From CALAGB01 sp963713965 (GTDB taxonomy: Bacteria; Chloroflexota; Chloroflexia; Thermomicrobiales; Thermomicrobiaceae): a stretch of 64,000 nucleotides of DNA. Below are positions 8,667 to 17,522 of this stretch, one piece after another. The notes beneath the pieces were generated by a model that saw only the letters and a list, made by a program, of their open reading frames with translations, did no database searches and was not told the origin of the DNA. How positions within the stretch are numbered: position 1 is the first letter of the stretch; every line of letters begins with the position of its first letter. The position numbers were made by a program, and so were the translations under genes. Location: the NCBI GenBank assembly GCA_963713965.1, contig OY970217.1, forward strand, positions 2,170,001 to 2,234,000, read 5' to 3'.

Positions 8667-9959
8667 TCACGGCCCCTGGCTGGGCGGCGAGAGGATAGTG
8701 ATGGCGATTAGCGGCGTGACGTCCTTCTCGTGCGCGATGACGGTCCGCTGCACGTCGTTCGTGATGCGGTCTTTGAGGGTCTGGTCGGAGGCTGTCGCAC
8801 CCGGTTTACGCTGCGCGTAAATCTGGATCAGCAGCGTGTTCTGGTTCTGAATGTTCGCCCGGGTGAACCGCACCGTTGTCGAGGCTGCCTCGACGCTTCC
8901 ATCCTGCTTGATGAGGTTCAGGACGTCCGATCGCACTCGCTGTTCGACCGTCGTCCGCTGCAACGTCGGCGAGGTGGTGCCGAATTGCAGCAGCATCAGT
9001 CCAGCCAGAACCGTGATGGTAACCCCGAGAGACAGACAGACCACCCAGCCCCGACCGCGACTATAACGCGGTCCGGATGGACTCAACCCAAAGAGCCGGA
9101 AGACGACCGCGCCGGAGAGGTTGATTCCGACCAGCTGCAATCCGAGCAGGAATCCGCCACTGAGGGCCAGTTCCCAGCGACCCATCACCGTCGCCATTCC
9201 GATCAACGCGGCCGGTGGCGCAAGCGCCGCTGCCACCAGGATGCCGATCGCCGCGCCCGAGACCAGGCTGCTCCGCTGCGACTACGTCAGGCTGAGAGCG
9301 CCCGCCGCTCCGGACGCCAGGGGCAGCAGCACCGACGTCGCGGAGATATTCGCCGTAGATGCCATCGATTGCATGACCGCAGACTGTCCAAAGATGATGG
9401 AGAGTAACCCAGCGGTGACGATGGTGACGCTCAACGCGACGATGTAGCGCAGAATGGTGTGCCACAGGAGCGAGAGGTCGCCTCTGGCGGTCGCGATCGC
9501 AGTGTTCATCGCCGGACCAGCGAAGGGAGCGATCAGCATCGATGCGACCAGCAGGAAGCTGCTGTTCAACAGAAGACCGAGCCAGACCACGACACCGGCC
9601 GCCGTGGCGTACCCGATGAACCCCTGCCAGGAGCCGATCGACTGCAGGCCTGCGATCAGGATCTCCATCGGACTGCGCGCGGTAACGTCAATCGCCTGTT
9701 GCGCCACTTCAGAGGCCGGTGGTTTCAACGTCAGCACACCGGTCGGCAATATCGAGGCATGCATATCGTCAAGAGACTCAATGGAACTGAGGAACGGTCC
9801 GACATTGTGGTTCGGCAAATAGACCACGACGAGATCGAGCATGACGCCGCCGCTCCCGTGCGCCTGCGTCATGCTCAGGTTAGTGCCGCTGCAATCTTCC
9901 GCCGCTCGCAGTACCTGTTCACCCGCACCCCGTGGGACCTGCACGACTACCTGGCGCAC
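8667..9959 (-). pseudogene. DUF389 (TIGR00341-like) membrane protein with in-frame amber stop
   Basis: One continuous reading frame of 431 codons interrupted by a single TAG at 9284-9282. The upstream part has the DUF389 pattern: a soluble N-terminal segment, then membrane segments including FLLVASMLIAPFAGPAMNTA. Reading resumes after the stop in the same frame with SQRSSLVSGAAIGILVAAA and PPAALIGMATVMG. A single C-to-T change from CAG would explain the stop. The start is GTG 9959 behind GAGGAGG. Unless the amber codon is suppressed or is a sequencing error, only a 225-residue fragment without the last membrane segments is made. The function of the family is not established; a transport or channel role has been suggested. 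Confidence 0.8.
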
Positions 9960-10160
9960 ATTGCCTCCTCATCTCAGGCGCCACAGTCGTCGCGCCGCCC
10001 GACGACGCGAGTCGCAACGGCTATTCCGTGGGTTCATCGTTCCTTTCGAGTGGTCTGGCAATCGGACAGCATGGCAGGTCGAGATTTTCTCAACATGCCC
10101 GCCACTACGGTACGGAGAACGTTGGAAGGCTGACGGGAAACGTTGGACTAGGGTGAATCG

Positions 10161-12335
10161 CTAAACTACGACCAGCGCGTCGACCGCGATGCAACTCTCG
10201 CCGTCGGCGCCGACCAGGACCGGGTTGAGGTCCAGTTCCTGGATTTCGGGGAGCTCGATCAGCATCTTGGAGACCCGGGCGATGACATCGGACGCGGAAT
10301 CGATGTCGACTGCCTCTCGACCGCGGAACGCACCCAACAGCGCTGAACCACGCAACTCAGCGAGCATTGCGCTCGCTTCGTCAGCATCGACCGGCGCAAG
10401 TCGGTTGGAAACGTCCTGCAACGCCTCGGCCAGCACGCCGCCGAGTCCGGCGACGACTACCGGTCCAAACAACGGGTCATTGCGCCCGCCGACGATGAGC
10501 TCGATGAGTCCCGATGCCATGCGCTCGACTCGAACACCGCGCACCCGTGCCTCTGGAGCGCGTGTGGCAACCCGCTCCAGCAGCGCGGCGTACTCGATGC
10601 GGAGCTGTGAATCGGACGTGATGTGCAGGGCGACGCCGCCGACCTCGGTCTTGTGGTGTATTTCGTCGGCTTCGATCTTCAGCACGATTGGATAGCCAAC
10701 CTCGTGCGCGATCCGAATAGCACCATCGGCGTTAAGTGCCAGCCCACCGGCGGGGACCGGGATGTCGTAGAGCCGCAGAAGCTCCTTGCCCGCTGACTCG
10801 CCGCCGCCGCCGCTGCCGGGCTTGGGTAGCAGCGCGAGCGCGCGTGATCGGCGGTCGGCTTCAACCTCGTGCGTGATCTCGCCGCGAAAGCTCTGTCGCC
10901 ATTGGGCGTAGCGGCCCGCGTGACCCATGGCGAGGGCGGCGTTGCGGGCGCCGGAGAGGTGGATCACACCAAGTTCGGCCAAAGCGTCGGTCATCTCGTA
11001 GGCCACGTCGGTGAGGGTGTTGATGACTGCCATCGGTTTATCAGTCCGCGCCTGGGCGTCGGCCATGCCGGCGATCATCTTGTCCCAACCGGTGGCGTTC
11101 AGTGGGCCCGAATTGCGGGTCGTATCGCCGATGCAGGCTACCATATCGACGCCGGGAGTCTCGGCCAAGAGCGCGGCCACGTTGCCGTAGATCTCGCGGT
11201 TGCCCCAGCCGGAGGCGGTGATGTCGAGCGGATTGAGTGGATTTGCGAACGGAGGCAGGAGCTCGAGCAGCTGTTCGCGGGACTCAGGATGCAGATCGGG
11301 GAGCGTCACGCCGCTGGAGGCCGCCAAATCGGAGATGAGACCGCACTCGCCGCCGGAGCTGGCGAAGACTCCCAAACCGGGACCGGCGGGCCGCCGATCG
11401 GCCGAGAGGAGCTTAGCCGTCTCCATCAGCTCCTCGGAATCGTCTACGCGGATGACGCCATACTGCCTGAAGAGGGCGTCGTAGAGCTGATCCGAGCCGG
11501 TGAGAGAGCCGGTGTGGGCCACGGCCGCGCGACTGGCCTTCTCCGAGCGTCCTAGCTTCAACGCCACGATCGGCACGTTCCGCTCGGCCGCTTGCGCCGC
11601 GACGCGACGGAATTTTGCTGCGTCGGAGAGCCCCTCGATCACCGCGGCGATGACGCGCACGTCAGGCTCGGTTAAATAGAAGCTCATCACGTCGACCGCA
11701 TCCACGACCGCCTGGTTACCGGCCGAGACGACGTGCGCCAGTCCCAGACCACGGCTGGAGGCCATCAGCGTCAGCGCCATATTGCCGCTCTGCGCCACCA
11801 GGCCAACTCTGCCCGGTCGTCGCGGCACGGCCAACGGGATGGCCCACAGGGCCGCGCCGCCGAGATAGCTCATCACGCCCAGGCAGTTGGGTCCTATTAG
11901 AGGAAAGCGATCGCCGCAAAGCGCGCGCAGCTCGGTCTGCAAAGCTTGGCCCTCGTCACCCGCTTCGCCGAAGCCACTGCCGAACGCGATACCGCTCTTG
12001 GCCCCGGCCACGATCGCCTGCCGCACCACTCCGGGAACGGCTCGGGAGGGGACGGCGATCGCCACCGCATCGACCGTCTCTGGGATCGCACCGATCTCCG
12101 GATAGGCACGTAGCTCGGTGATGGTGTCGTAGTTGGGGTTGACTGGATAGATCGATCCAGTGAAACCGGATGACGTCAGGGCGCTGAGGACGCGTAGGCC
12201 ATAGCCGCCCTTTGGAGACGCACCGACGACGGCCACCGAGCGGGCGTAGAAGAGGGGATAGAGCGGATGGGACGCGACGTCGGCCCCAGCCATGCGCGTC
12301 CAGTCGACGGCGGGCACTGGTCGATCGATCTCCAT
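10161..12335 (-). CDS. ADP-forming acyl-CoA synthetase, fused alpha-beta (ACD family)
   Basis: NDP-forming acyl-CoA synthetase of 724 residues that converts acyl-CoA, ADP and phosphate to acid, CoA and ATP, or the reverse. Domains in order: CoA-binding Rossmann domain (SVAVVGASPKGGYG near residue 35), two succinyl-CoA-ligase-like domains (GPNCLGVMSY; VALKLGRSEKASRAAVAHTGS with the phospho-His of the family), then an ATP-grasp domain in the last 220 residues (GYPIVLKIEADEIHHKTEVGGV; PLFGPVVVAGLGG; ELDLNPVLV). The start ATG 12335 has an AAGGGTGAG site; longer in-frame codons overlap the upstream gene. It lies 20 bp after the acyl-CoA dehydrogenase stop, so the two are almost certainly one transcript and may act on the same acyl-CoA. 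Confidence 0.88.
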   Translation of the reverse strand: MEIDRPVPAVDWTRMAGADVASHPLYPLFYARSVAVVGASPKGGYGLRVLSALTSSGFTGSIYPVNPNYDTITELRAYPEIGAIPETVDAVAIAVPSRAVPGVVRQAIVAGAKSGIAFGSGFGEAGDEGQALQTELRALCGDRFPLIGPNCLGVMSYLGGAALWAIPLAVPRRPGRVGLVAQSGNMALTLMASSRGLGLAHVVSAGNQAVVDAVDVMSFYLTEPDVRVIAAVIEGLSDAAKFRRVAAQAAERNVPIVALKLGRSEKASRAAVAHTGSLTGSDQLYDALFRQYGVIRVDDSEELMETAKLLSADRRPAGPGLGVFASSGGECGLISDLAASSGVTLPDLHPESREQLLELLPPFANPLNPLDITASGWGNREIYGNVAALLAETPGVDMVACIGDTTRNSGPLNATGWDKMIAGMADAQARTDKPMAVINTLTDVAYEMTDALAELGVIHLSGARNAALAMGHAGRYAQWRQSFRGEITHEVEADRRSRALALLPKPGSGGGGESAGKELLRLYDIPVPAGGLALNADGAIRIAHEVGYPIVLKIEADEIHHKTEVGGVALHITSDSQLRIEYAALLERVATRAPEARVRGVRVERMASGLIELIVGGRNDPLFGPVVVAGLGGVLAEALQDVSNRLAPVDADEASAMLAELRGSALLGAFRGREAVDIDSASDVIARVSKMLIELPEIQELDLNPVLVGADGESCIAVDALVVV

Positions 12336-12355
12336 CAGCTCACCCTTCTTGCAGG

Positions 12356-13588
12356 TTACCCGCGCGACGCCTGCGCGCTGCTGGCGATCCGGTCGGCGCG
12401 CACCTCTTTCGGCAGACCGAGGACGCGCTCGCCGATGATGTTCTTCTGAATCTGCGATGAACCGGCGTAGATCGTCTCGGCGAACGGAAGCATGAAGAGG
12501 TAAGGCCAATGGCCGTGCTCACCTCGATCGTCGGTTGAGTACTCGTAATCCGCGGGCACATCCTCCATGAGCTGACCATACGGGCCAAGTATCTCGAGGA
12601 TCAAGATATTCAGCCGTTTGTCCAGTTCAGAGTAGTGCAGCTTGGAAATCGAGGACTCCGGTCCGGGGTGTCCGCCCTTCTCGAGCGTCGAGAGGATACG
12701 CAGCGACGAATAGCGCAGCACCTCGATTTCGGCCATCATTTGCCCCAGCTTTTGGCGGATGAGCGGATCGTCAATCTGCTTGCTGCCGTCGTGGCGCGGG
12801 GTGCTGACGATCTCCAGCACCCGTTCGAATGACTGCTGCAGCCGCGCCACGATGCCCATGGTGTCGCCGCCACGCTCGTATGAGAGGGTGGTTTGGGCGA
12901 TGCGCCAGCCGGTATTCATCTCACCGATCAGGTTGTCGGCCGGTACGCGCACGTTAGTGAAGAAGACCTCGGCGAACTCATCGGCGATGCCGGTGATCTG
13001 CCGCAGCGGACGCACTTCAATTCCCGGCTGATGCATGTCAACGATCAAATAGGAGATGCCCTGGTGCTTGGGCGCTTGCCGATCGGTGCGGACCAGCAAG
13101 ATGCCCATGTCCGCGTCCGGCGCGGTGCTGGTCCAGATCTTCTGGCCGTTGACGACGAATTCGTCGCCGTCGACGTCGGCTCGACACTGCAAAGCGGCCA
13201 GGTCGGACCCTGCGTTCGGCTCGGAATAGAGCTGGCACCAGACCTCGTTGCCCAGCAGGATATTGTGAAGGTAGCGTTCGCGCTGAGCGTCGGTGCCGTG
13301 ATGAATCAGGGTTGGACCGACCAGCCCGAGGCCGGCCCAGTTGATCGATCCCGGCGCGCTGGCGCGGGCCATCTCCTCGACCACGATCGCTTGTTCAATG
13401 GGCCGCGCGTCCTGACCGCCGTAGGCTTTCGGCCAGCCCATGCCAAGATAGCCGGCCTCATACAGCTTGCGGTGCCAGGCTTTTTTCTCGGCAACCGATC
13501 GCAGGGGCTCGCGCGGTGCGTTCTCCGCCAGCCAGCGACGCACCCGCGAGCGAAACGCCTCGTCCTCTGCCGTGTAGCGCAGGTCCAT
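12356..13588 (-). CDS. Acyl-CoA dehydrogenase
   Basis: FAD enzyme of 410 residues with the N-terminal, middle and C-terminal acyl-CoA dehydrogenase domains. Visible signatures are the flavin-contact region WCQLYSEPNAGSDLAALQC, the KIWTSTAPDADMGILLVRT strand, and the C-terminal SSQIQKNIIGERVLGLPKE helix. It oxidises acyl-CoA to the enoyl-CoA, passing electrons to ETF. The catalytic Glu cannot be fixed by eye. It starts at ATG 13588 and is followed after 20 bp by the ADP-forming acyl-CoA synthetase, suggesting a degradation unit for a fatty or branched acid. Confidence 0.92.
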   Translation of the reverse strand: MDLRYTAEDEAFRSRVRRWLAENAPREPLRSVAEKKAWHRKLYEAGYLGMGWPKAYGGQDARPIEQAIVVEEMARASAPGSINWAGLGLVGPTLIHHGTDAQRERYLHNILLGNEVWCQLYSEPNAGSDLAALQCRADVDGDEFVVNGQKIWTSTAPDADMGILLVRTDRQAPKHQGISYLIVDMHQPGIEVRPLRQITGIADEFAEVFFTNVRVPADNLIGEMNTGWRIAQTTLSYERGGDTMGIVARLQQSFERVLEIVSTPRHDGSKQIDDPLIRQKLGQMMAEIEVLRYSSLRILSTLEKGGHPGPESSISKLHYSELDKRLNILILEILGPYGQLMEDVPADYEYSTDDRGEHGHWPYLFMLPFAETIYAGSSQIQKNIIGERVLGLPKEVRADRIASSAQASRG

Positions 13589-13720
13589 CGCCGCTCATCT
13601 CCAACTTGCGACCGCCGGTGGGAGGCGGAATGACGAATGTTCGACGTGTCACGGAGTATAGCGGGATCGGACGAGAGTGGCGATGAGAGGAGGGGCTGGA
13701 CCGCACCTGCCACCCGCTCG

Positions 13721-13750
13721 TCAATCTGAGCGAAGTGAAGGATATCTTTG
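13721..13750. repeat. Dispersed intergenic repeat, CTGAGCGAAG type
   Basis: TCTGAGCGAAGTGAAGGAT resembles the short ATTCTGAGCGAAGCGAAGAAT-type intergenic repeats common in several bacterial genomes; a split relative is at 24801-24890. The relation is recognised by eye only. Confidence 0.5.
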
Positions 13751-13783
13751 TACGGTGACGTAGCAATCGGTCGGAGTTGGAGA

Positions 13784-13849
13784 GAGAAACTTCGGCTGCG
13801 ATTGCCCACTAACTTGCCCTTCACAGAAGGCGCAGCCGAAGTTTCTCTT
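13784..13849. repeat. 18-bp perfect inverted repeat
   Basis: AGAGAAACTTCGGCTGCG (13784-13801) and its exact complement (13832-13849) flank a 30-nt loop. They lie between the acyl-CoA dehydrogenase start and the end of the upstream oxidase gene on the same strand. They may end the oxidase transcript or be a REP-like unit. Confidence 0.7.
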
Positions 13850-13883
13850 CGTCAAACCGGTTGTGCCTGACACTCGGAGACGA

Positions 13884-15320
13884 CTAGCGCCCTGCACCCA
13901 TGCGCCAGAGCGACTTCCAGGCGCGCGGCGGCTCGAAGCTCCACAGGCGCTGGGAGATGGTCGGCTTTTCCGGATACTTTCCCGTCCGTTCGACCTCTTC
14001 GTTTGCCTTGTAGCGGCCGCGCCGCACCATCGAAAACCCCATCCAACGAATCGGCTCCGGCTCCCAATCGACCGGCTCGTGCCGCGTCATCGGCAGGTGC
14101 GTGAGCTCGGTGTCCCGTTCGGTGATCAAGTCGGCCAGCACACGTCCGGAGAGGTTGGCGGTCGCGACCCCCTCGCCGGAATAGCCGTAACCCATGGCCA
14201 CGCCGCTGCTCCGGTCATAGCGCATGATCGGCATGTGGTCGCGCGGGACGCCGAAGACGCCGCCCCAGGAATGGGTGAATTTCACACCGGCCCGCTGAAG
14301 CATCGGGAACCACTCAAGCGCTGATCGACGACCGTGCTCGAAGACGTCCTCGCGCAGGTTGATGGAATCGGTGATGTTGGAGTTGAACGGGTATTTGCCA
14401 CGGTACGGCCCGAAGGCGATGCGACCGTCGGCGGTGTGGTTCAGATAGGCGCCGGTCGTGCCGAAGCCGCCGACCACCTCGCGGCGCTCCCAGCCGATCT
14501 CATGCCAGAGGTCGTCGGAGAGGGGCTCGGTGATGACGATGTGGGACGTCGCCGGAATGATGCGGCGACGTAGCTTTGGCAGTTGCGAGAGGTACGCCTC
14601 GCCCGCCAGCACGATCGTTTTGGCCGAGACGTTGCCGCGCGCCGTGTCGAGTCGCGGTAATGGACCAGGGACGAAATCAGTGACCTCGGTCTGCTCGTAG
14701 ATCGTCCCGCCGTGGCGCTCGACCGCCCGTGCCAGCCCGCGGGCCAGTCGAGCCGGCTGAATCGCCGCGCCCTCCTTGTTCCAGAAGGAGCCGACAGCGC
14801 CAGACACGCGCATGCGCTCTTCCGTCTGAGCGGCGTCGAGGAGTTGGTAGTGGTCCTCAAGCCCGATGGCGCGGTACTCCTGGTACATCTCTTCCAGCAT
14901 CGGCAGGTCGTAATCGGCGCGGGCGATCTCGAGCTCGCCGCCTTTCGCGTAATGCGCGTCGATCCCCTCCAGTTCGCAGACGCGGCCGACGTCGTCGACG
15001 GTGTCGTACATCGCCAGCGAAACCGCCCTGGCGGCGTCTTGCCCATAGCGGGCCGTCAGTTTTTCGGGCGGGTACGGAAACCCGGCGAAGCACCAACCAC
15101 CATTGCGTCCCGACGCGCCGAACCCGGCAATCTCCTTCTCAAGGACGACGACGTTCAGCGACGGCTCCCGCTCCAACAGGTGATAGGCAGTCCAGAGGCC
15201 GGTGAAACCAGCGCCGAGAATGGCGACGTCTACCTGAATCGAGCCCTCCAGTGGCGGGCGGGGCGTCAGATCGTCGCCGCTGTTGGCCAGCCAGAAGCTG
15301 TAGCCGGAATAGTCCTTCAT
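13884..15320 (-). CDS. FAD-dependent DAO-family oxidase
   Basis: D-amino-acid-oxidase-fold flavoprotein of 478 residues. The dinucleotide motif AILGAGFTGLWTAYHLL is near residue 33, followed by VVLEKEIAGFGASGRNGGW, the GASGRNGG signature of the gamma-glutamylputrescine/sarcosine oxidase group. The C-terminal motif GVAMGYGYSGEGVATANLSG closes the FAD site. It probably oxidises a primary or secondary amine or amino acid, releasing aldehyde and ammonia; the substrate is unknown. The start ATG 15320 follows AAGAAGG. It may share a transcript with the SDR upstream, 180 bp away. No signal peptide is seen, so it is cytoplasmic. Confidence 0.85.
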   Translation of the reverse strand: MKDYSGYSFWLANSGDDLTPRPPLEGSIQVDVAILGAGFTGLWTAYHLLEREPSLNVVVLEKEIAGFGASGRNGGWCFAGFPYPPEKLTARYGQDAARAVSLAMYDTVDDVGRVCELEGIDAHYAKGGELEIARADYDLPMLEEMYQEYRAIGLEDHYQLLDAAQTEERMRVSGAVGSFWNKEGAAIQPARLARGLARAVERHGGTIYEQTEVTDFVPGPLPRLDTARGNVSAKTIVLAGEAYLSQLPKLRRRIIPATSHIVITEPLSDDLWHEIGWERREVVGGFGTTGAYLNHTADGRIAFGPYRGKYPFNSNITDSINLREDVFEHGRRSALEWFPMLQRAGVKFTHSWGGVFGVPRDHMPIMRYDRSSGVAMGYGYSGEGVATANLSGRVLADLITERDTELTHLPMTRHEPVDWEPEPIRWMGFSMVRRGRYKANEEVERTGKYPEKPTISQRLWSFEPPRAWKSLWRMGAGR

Positions 15321-15500
15321 GACCACCTTCTTGTCGTTCACGCGGCCGCGAGCGCTGCGCCGGGCCCGCAGGTTTACCTGACAAATGGGTATGTGCGTAG
15401 GGTAGGGGCGGACACGGAGCAGCGTCAACAGGTGGAAGGGATTCGACCTGCGTGATGGCGATGTCGTCGATGGCGCTCGTGAGTCGAGCGGCCACTCGTG

Positions 15501-16256
15501 CTACTGAGACAGATAGCCCCCGTCGATCACCAGGGGCTGGCCGGTCACGAACGAGGCGGCGTCTGAGCAGAGGAAGACGACCGCGTCGGAGATCTCTTCA
15601 GGCCGCCCCATACGGTTCATGGCGTGCATCGAGGCGATCGCTTGCTCAGCCTGGGGATCGTTCTGGAATGCCGAGTCGACCATCGGCGTGTGGATGAACC
15701 CTGGACAGACCGCAGTGACGCGCACGCCCAGAGGAGCGGCCTCCAACGCCGCCGTCTTGGTGAGGCCGAGGACGCCATGCTTGGCTGCAACGTAGGCTGG
15801 TGAGTTGCGGAAGCCGACCAGGCCGAGGATCGAGGCGTTATTGACGATCACGCCCTGCTGGCGCGGCTGCATGACGCGCAGCTCTTCCCTCATACACAGG
15901 AAGACGCCGGTTAAGTTGATGCTGAGCAGCCTGTTCCATTCATCGATGGGGTAGTCGGCCGTGCTGGCTTGCGTACCGCCGATCCCGGCATTGTTGAAGG
16001 CACAATCGAGCTGTCCGTAGCGCTCGACCGCGCTCTGAACGAGATGCTGGACGTCGTTCGGCTCAGCCACGTTGCAGCGGACGAAGGACGCCGTCCCACC
16101 TTGCTCTTGAATCATGCGCACGGTCTCTTCAGCGCCGTCCGCGATGTCGGAGACGACGACCTTGGCTCCCTCGCGCGCGAATGAGAGAGCGGTGGCGCGG
16201 CCGATGCCTGAGGCCGCGCCGGTCACCAACGCAACCTTGCCTTTGAGCATATCCAT
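15501..16256 (-). CDS. Short-chain dehydrogenase/reductase
   Basis: Classical SDR of 251 residues. It has the NAD(P) motif TGAASGIG near residue 12, the NNAG motif, catalytic Ser in NNASILG, the YVAAKHG Tyr/Lys pair, and the C-terminal FVTGQPLVIDGGY. An Asp ending the second strand (VVVSDIAD) suggests NAD over NADP. The substrate is unknown. It starts at ATG 16256 behind AAGGAG and lies upstream of the amine-oxidase-like gene on the same strand. Confidence 0.92.
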   Translation of the reverse strand: MDMLKGKVALVTGAASGIGRATALSFAREGAKVVVSDIADGAEETVRMIQEQGGTASFVRCNVAEPNDVQHLVQSAVERYGQLDCAFNNAGIGGTQASTADYPIDEWNRLLSINLTGVFLCMREELRVMQPRQQGVIVNNASILGLVGFRNSPAYVAAKHGVLGLTKTAALEAAPLGVRVTAVCPGFIHTPMVDSAFQNDPQAEQAIASMHAMNRMGRPEEISDAVVFLCSDAASFVTGQPLVIDGGYLSQ

Positions 16257-16593
16257 CTGAGACTCCTTTCATATTGAGCGACACTTGCCCGTTGGGCCTG
16301 CAGATCTCGTTCCCGCCGGACGGTCAGGGCTTGGGACGATCGGCGCTCGGTTACGTCACGAACTCGCTTCGCTCGCGTACCAGTCGATGACGCGGTCGGA
16401 GTCGGACGGGAGGATCGTAGTGGATTCGAATACGGGAACTTATCCGCACGAACTGGCAAGAGCCGGACACTGGCTCGACACAGGGTAACGGTTAGCTCGC
16501 CTTGACGGGCATTCTGAAAATTGATCCGATATTTGTGTACGCAGGTGTGTCAAGGAGTCGCCGTGCCCAGCGACGTTGCCGGACGGTCCATCA
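16257..16593. other. Gene-free stretch
   Basis: 337 bp between the GNAT gene and the SDR gene. It presumably contains the SDR promoter. No repeat, RNA or terminator was recognised. Confidence 0.4.
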
Positions 16594-17211
16594 TCACGGC
16601 GTCCGCGACTGTTTCCGATCATCCGCAGCCGCTTGTTGCCGTTCCCAGTCTGCCTTCTCCAGCGCGTACTCGACATCGTCACCTTCCCAGATGATGTCGG
16701 GATCGAGGCCATGAGCCTCGAGCTCGGCGGGGGTCATACGGAACGTCCTCACGAGCGTCATGCCCGCCTTTTGCATGACCCGCTGGGAGCCGATATTGTC
16801 TTCGTAGGTCGAGGCGACGACGCGCCGCACGCCAAGCTCGGTGAACCCCTTGTGAATCAGGGCGCGCGACCCTTCGGTGGCGTACCCCTTGCCCCACGCC
16901 GCTTGGCGCAGCCGGTAGCCGAGCTCGACCTCTTCGGTCGGTCCTGCTTCCGGTGGCCGGAATTCAAACCACCCGAGAAACTCGCCGGTGGACCGCTCGA
17001 TTGCCGCCCAGAAGTCGTGCCCCGCGAACCGCTCGTTGGGGCGGAGGAACCGCGGCAGCGTCTCGTCGCGGATTATCTCGGGAGGGGTGGGGAGGCCGCC
17101 GCTGATGTACTGCATGACGGCGGGGTCACTATCGAGCGCGCACAGATTGTCCAGATCGTCCGGGGCGAAGGGGCGCAACAGCAATCGCTCGGTTGTCAGG
17201 AAGACCTGCAT
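16594..17211 (-). CDS. GNAT acetyltransferase (RimJ/RimL-like)
   Basis: N-acetyltransferase of 205 residues starting LTTERLLLRPFAPDDLDNL, the RimJ/RimL group pattern. The acetyl-CoA-binding motif A region is LGYRLRQAAWGKGYATEGSRAL (Q-x-x-G-x-G/A type). The later ASTYEDNIGSQRVMQKAGM is the usual N-x-x-S-x-x-x-x-x-K-x-G motif. The target amine is unknown: ribosomal protein, antibiotic or metabolite are all possible. It starts at ATG 17211 and appears to be monocistronic. Confidence 0.88.
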   Translation of the reverse strand: MQVFLTTERLLLRPFAPDDLDNLCALDSDPAVMQYISGGLPTPPEIIRDETLPRFLRPNERFAGHDFWAAIERSTGEFLGWFEFRPPEAGPTEEVELGYRLRQAAWGKGYATEGSRALIHKGFTELGVRRVVASTYEDNIGSQRVMQKAGMTLVRTFRMTPAELEAHGLDPDIIWEGDDVEYALEKADWERQQAAADDRKQSRTP

Positions 17212-17522
17212 GACTGGTCCCTTTCGCGGATCCGACCGTAGGCGGGCAGCATATCAGAATGGCCGCACGCGTCGCCGATCAGCGCGACGGCCGTGGCACG
17301 GATGACTCCAACTTCGAAGCAGTATTTCGATTCGTGCATGTTGCCGGTGCCGCACCGACACAATGGTTGAATGACGATTGGGGAAGATACTGAGTTGAGT
17401 CTTTGCGTCACCGGTCAGGACGGTGAAGCGATACCTATATCCTATTCATGACTGTTCATTCGAGGTGAACACTTCAGCATAGGTATTGGCATTGACGTAC
17501 GCTGGTCGGCCTCGAGTAAAGA
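17212..17522. other. Divergent promoter region
   Basis: 311 bp between the GNAT gene and the divergent PAS-GGDEF-EAL gene. A short inverted repeat GTTCA-N7-TGAAC (17454-17470) lies about 55 bp before the latter and could be an operator. No other structure was recognised. Confidence 0.35.
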
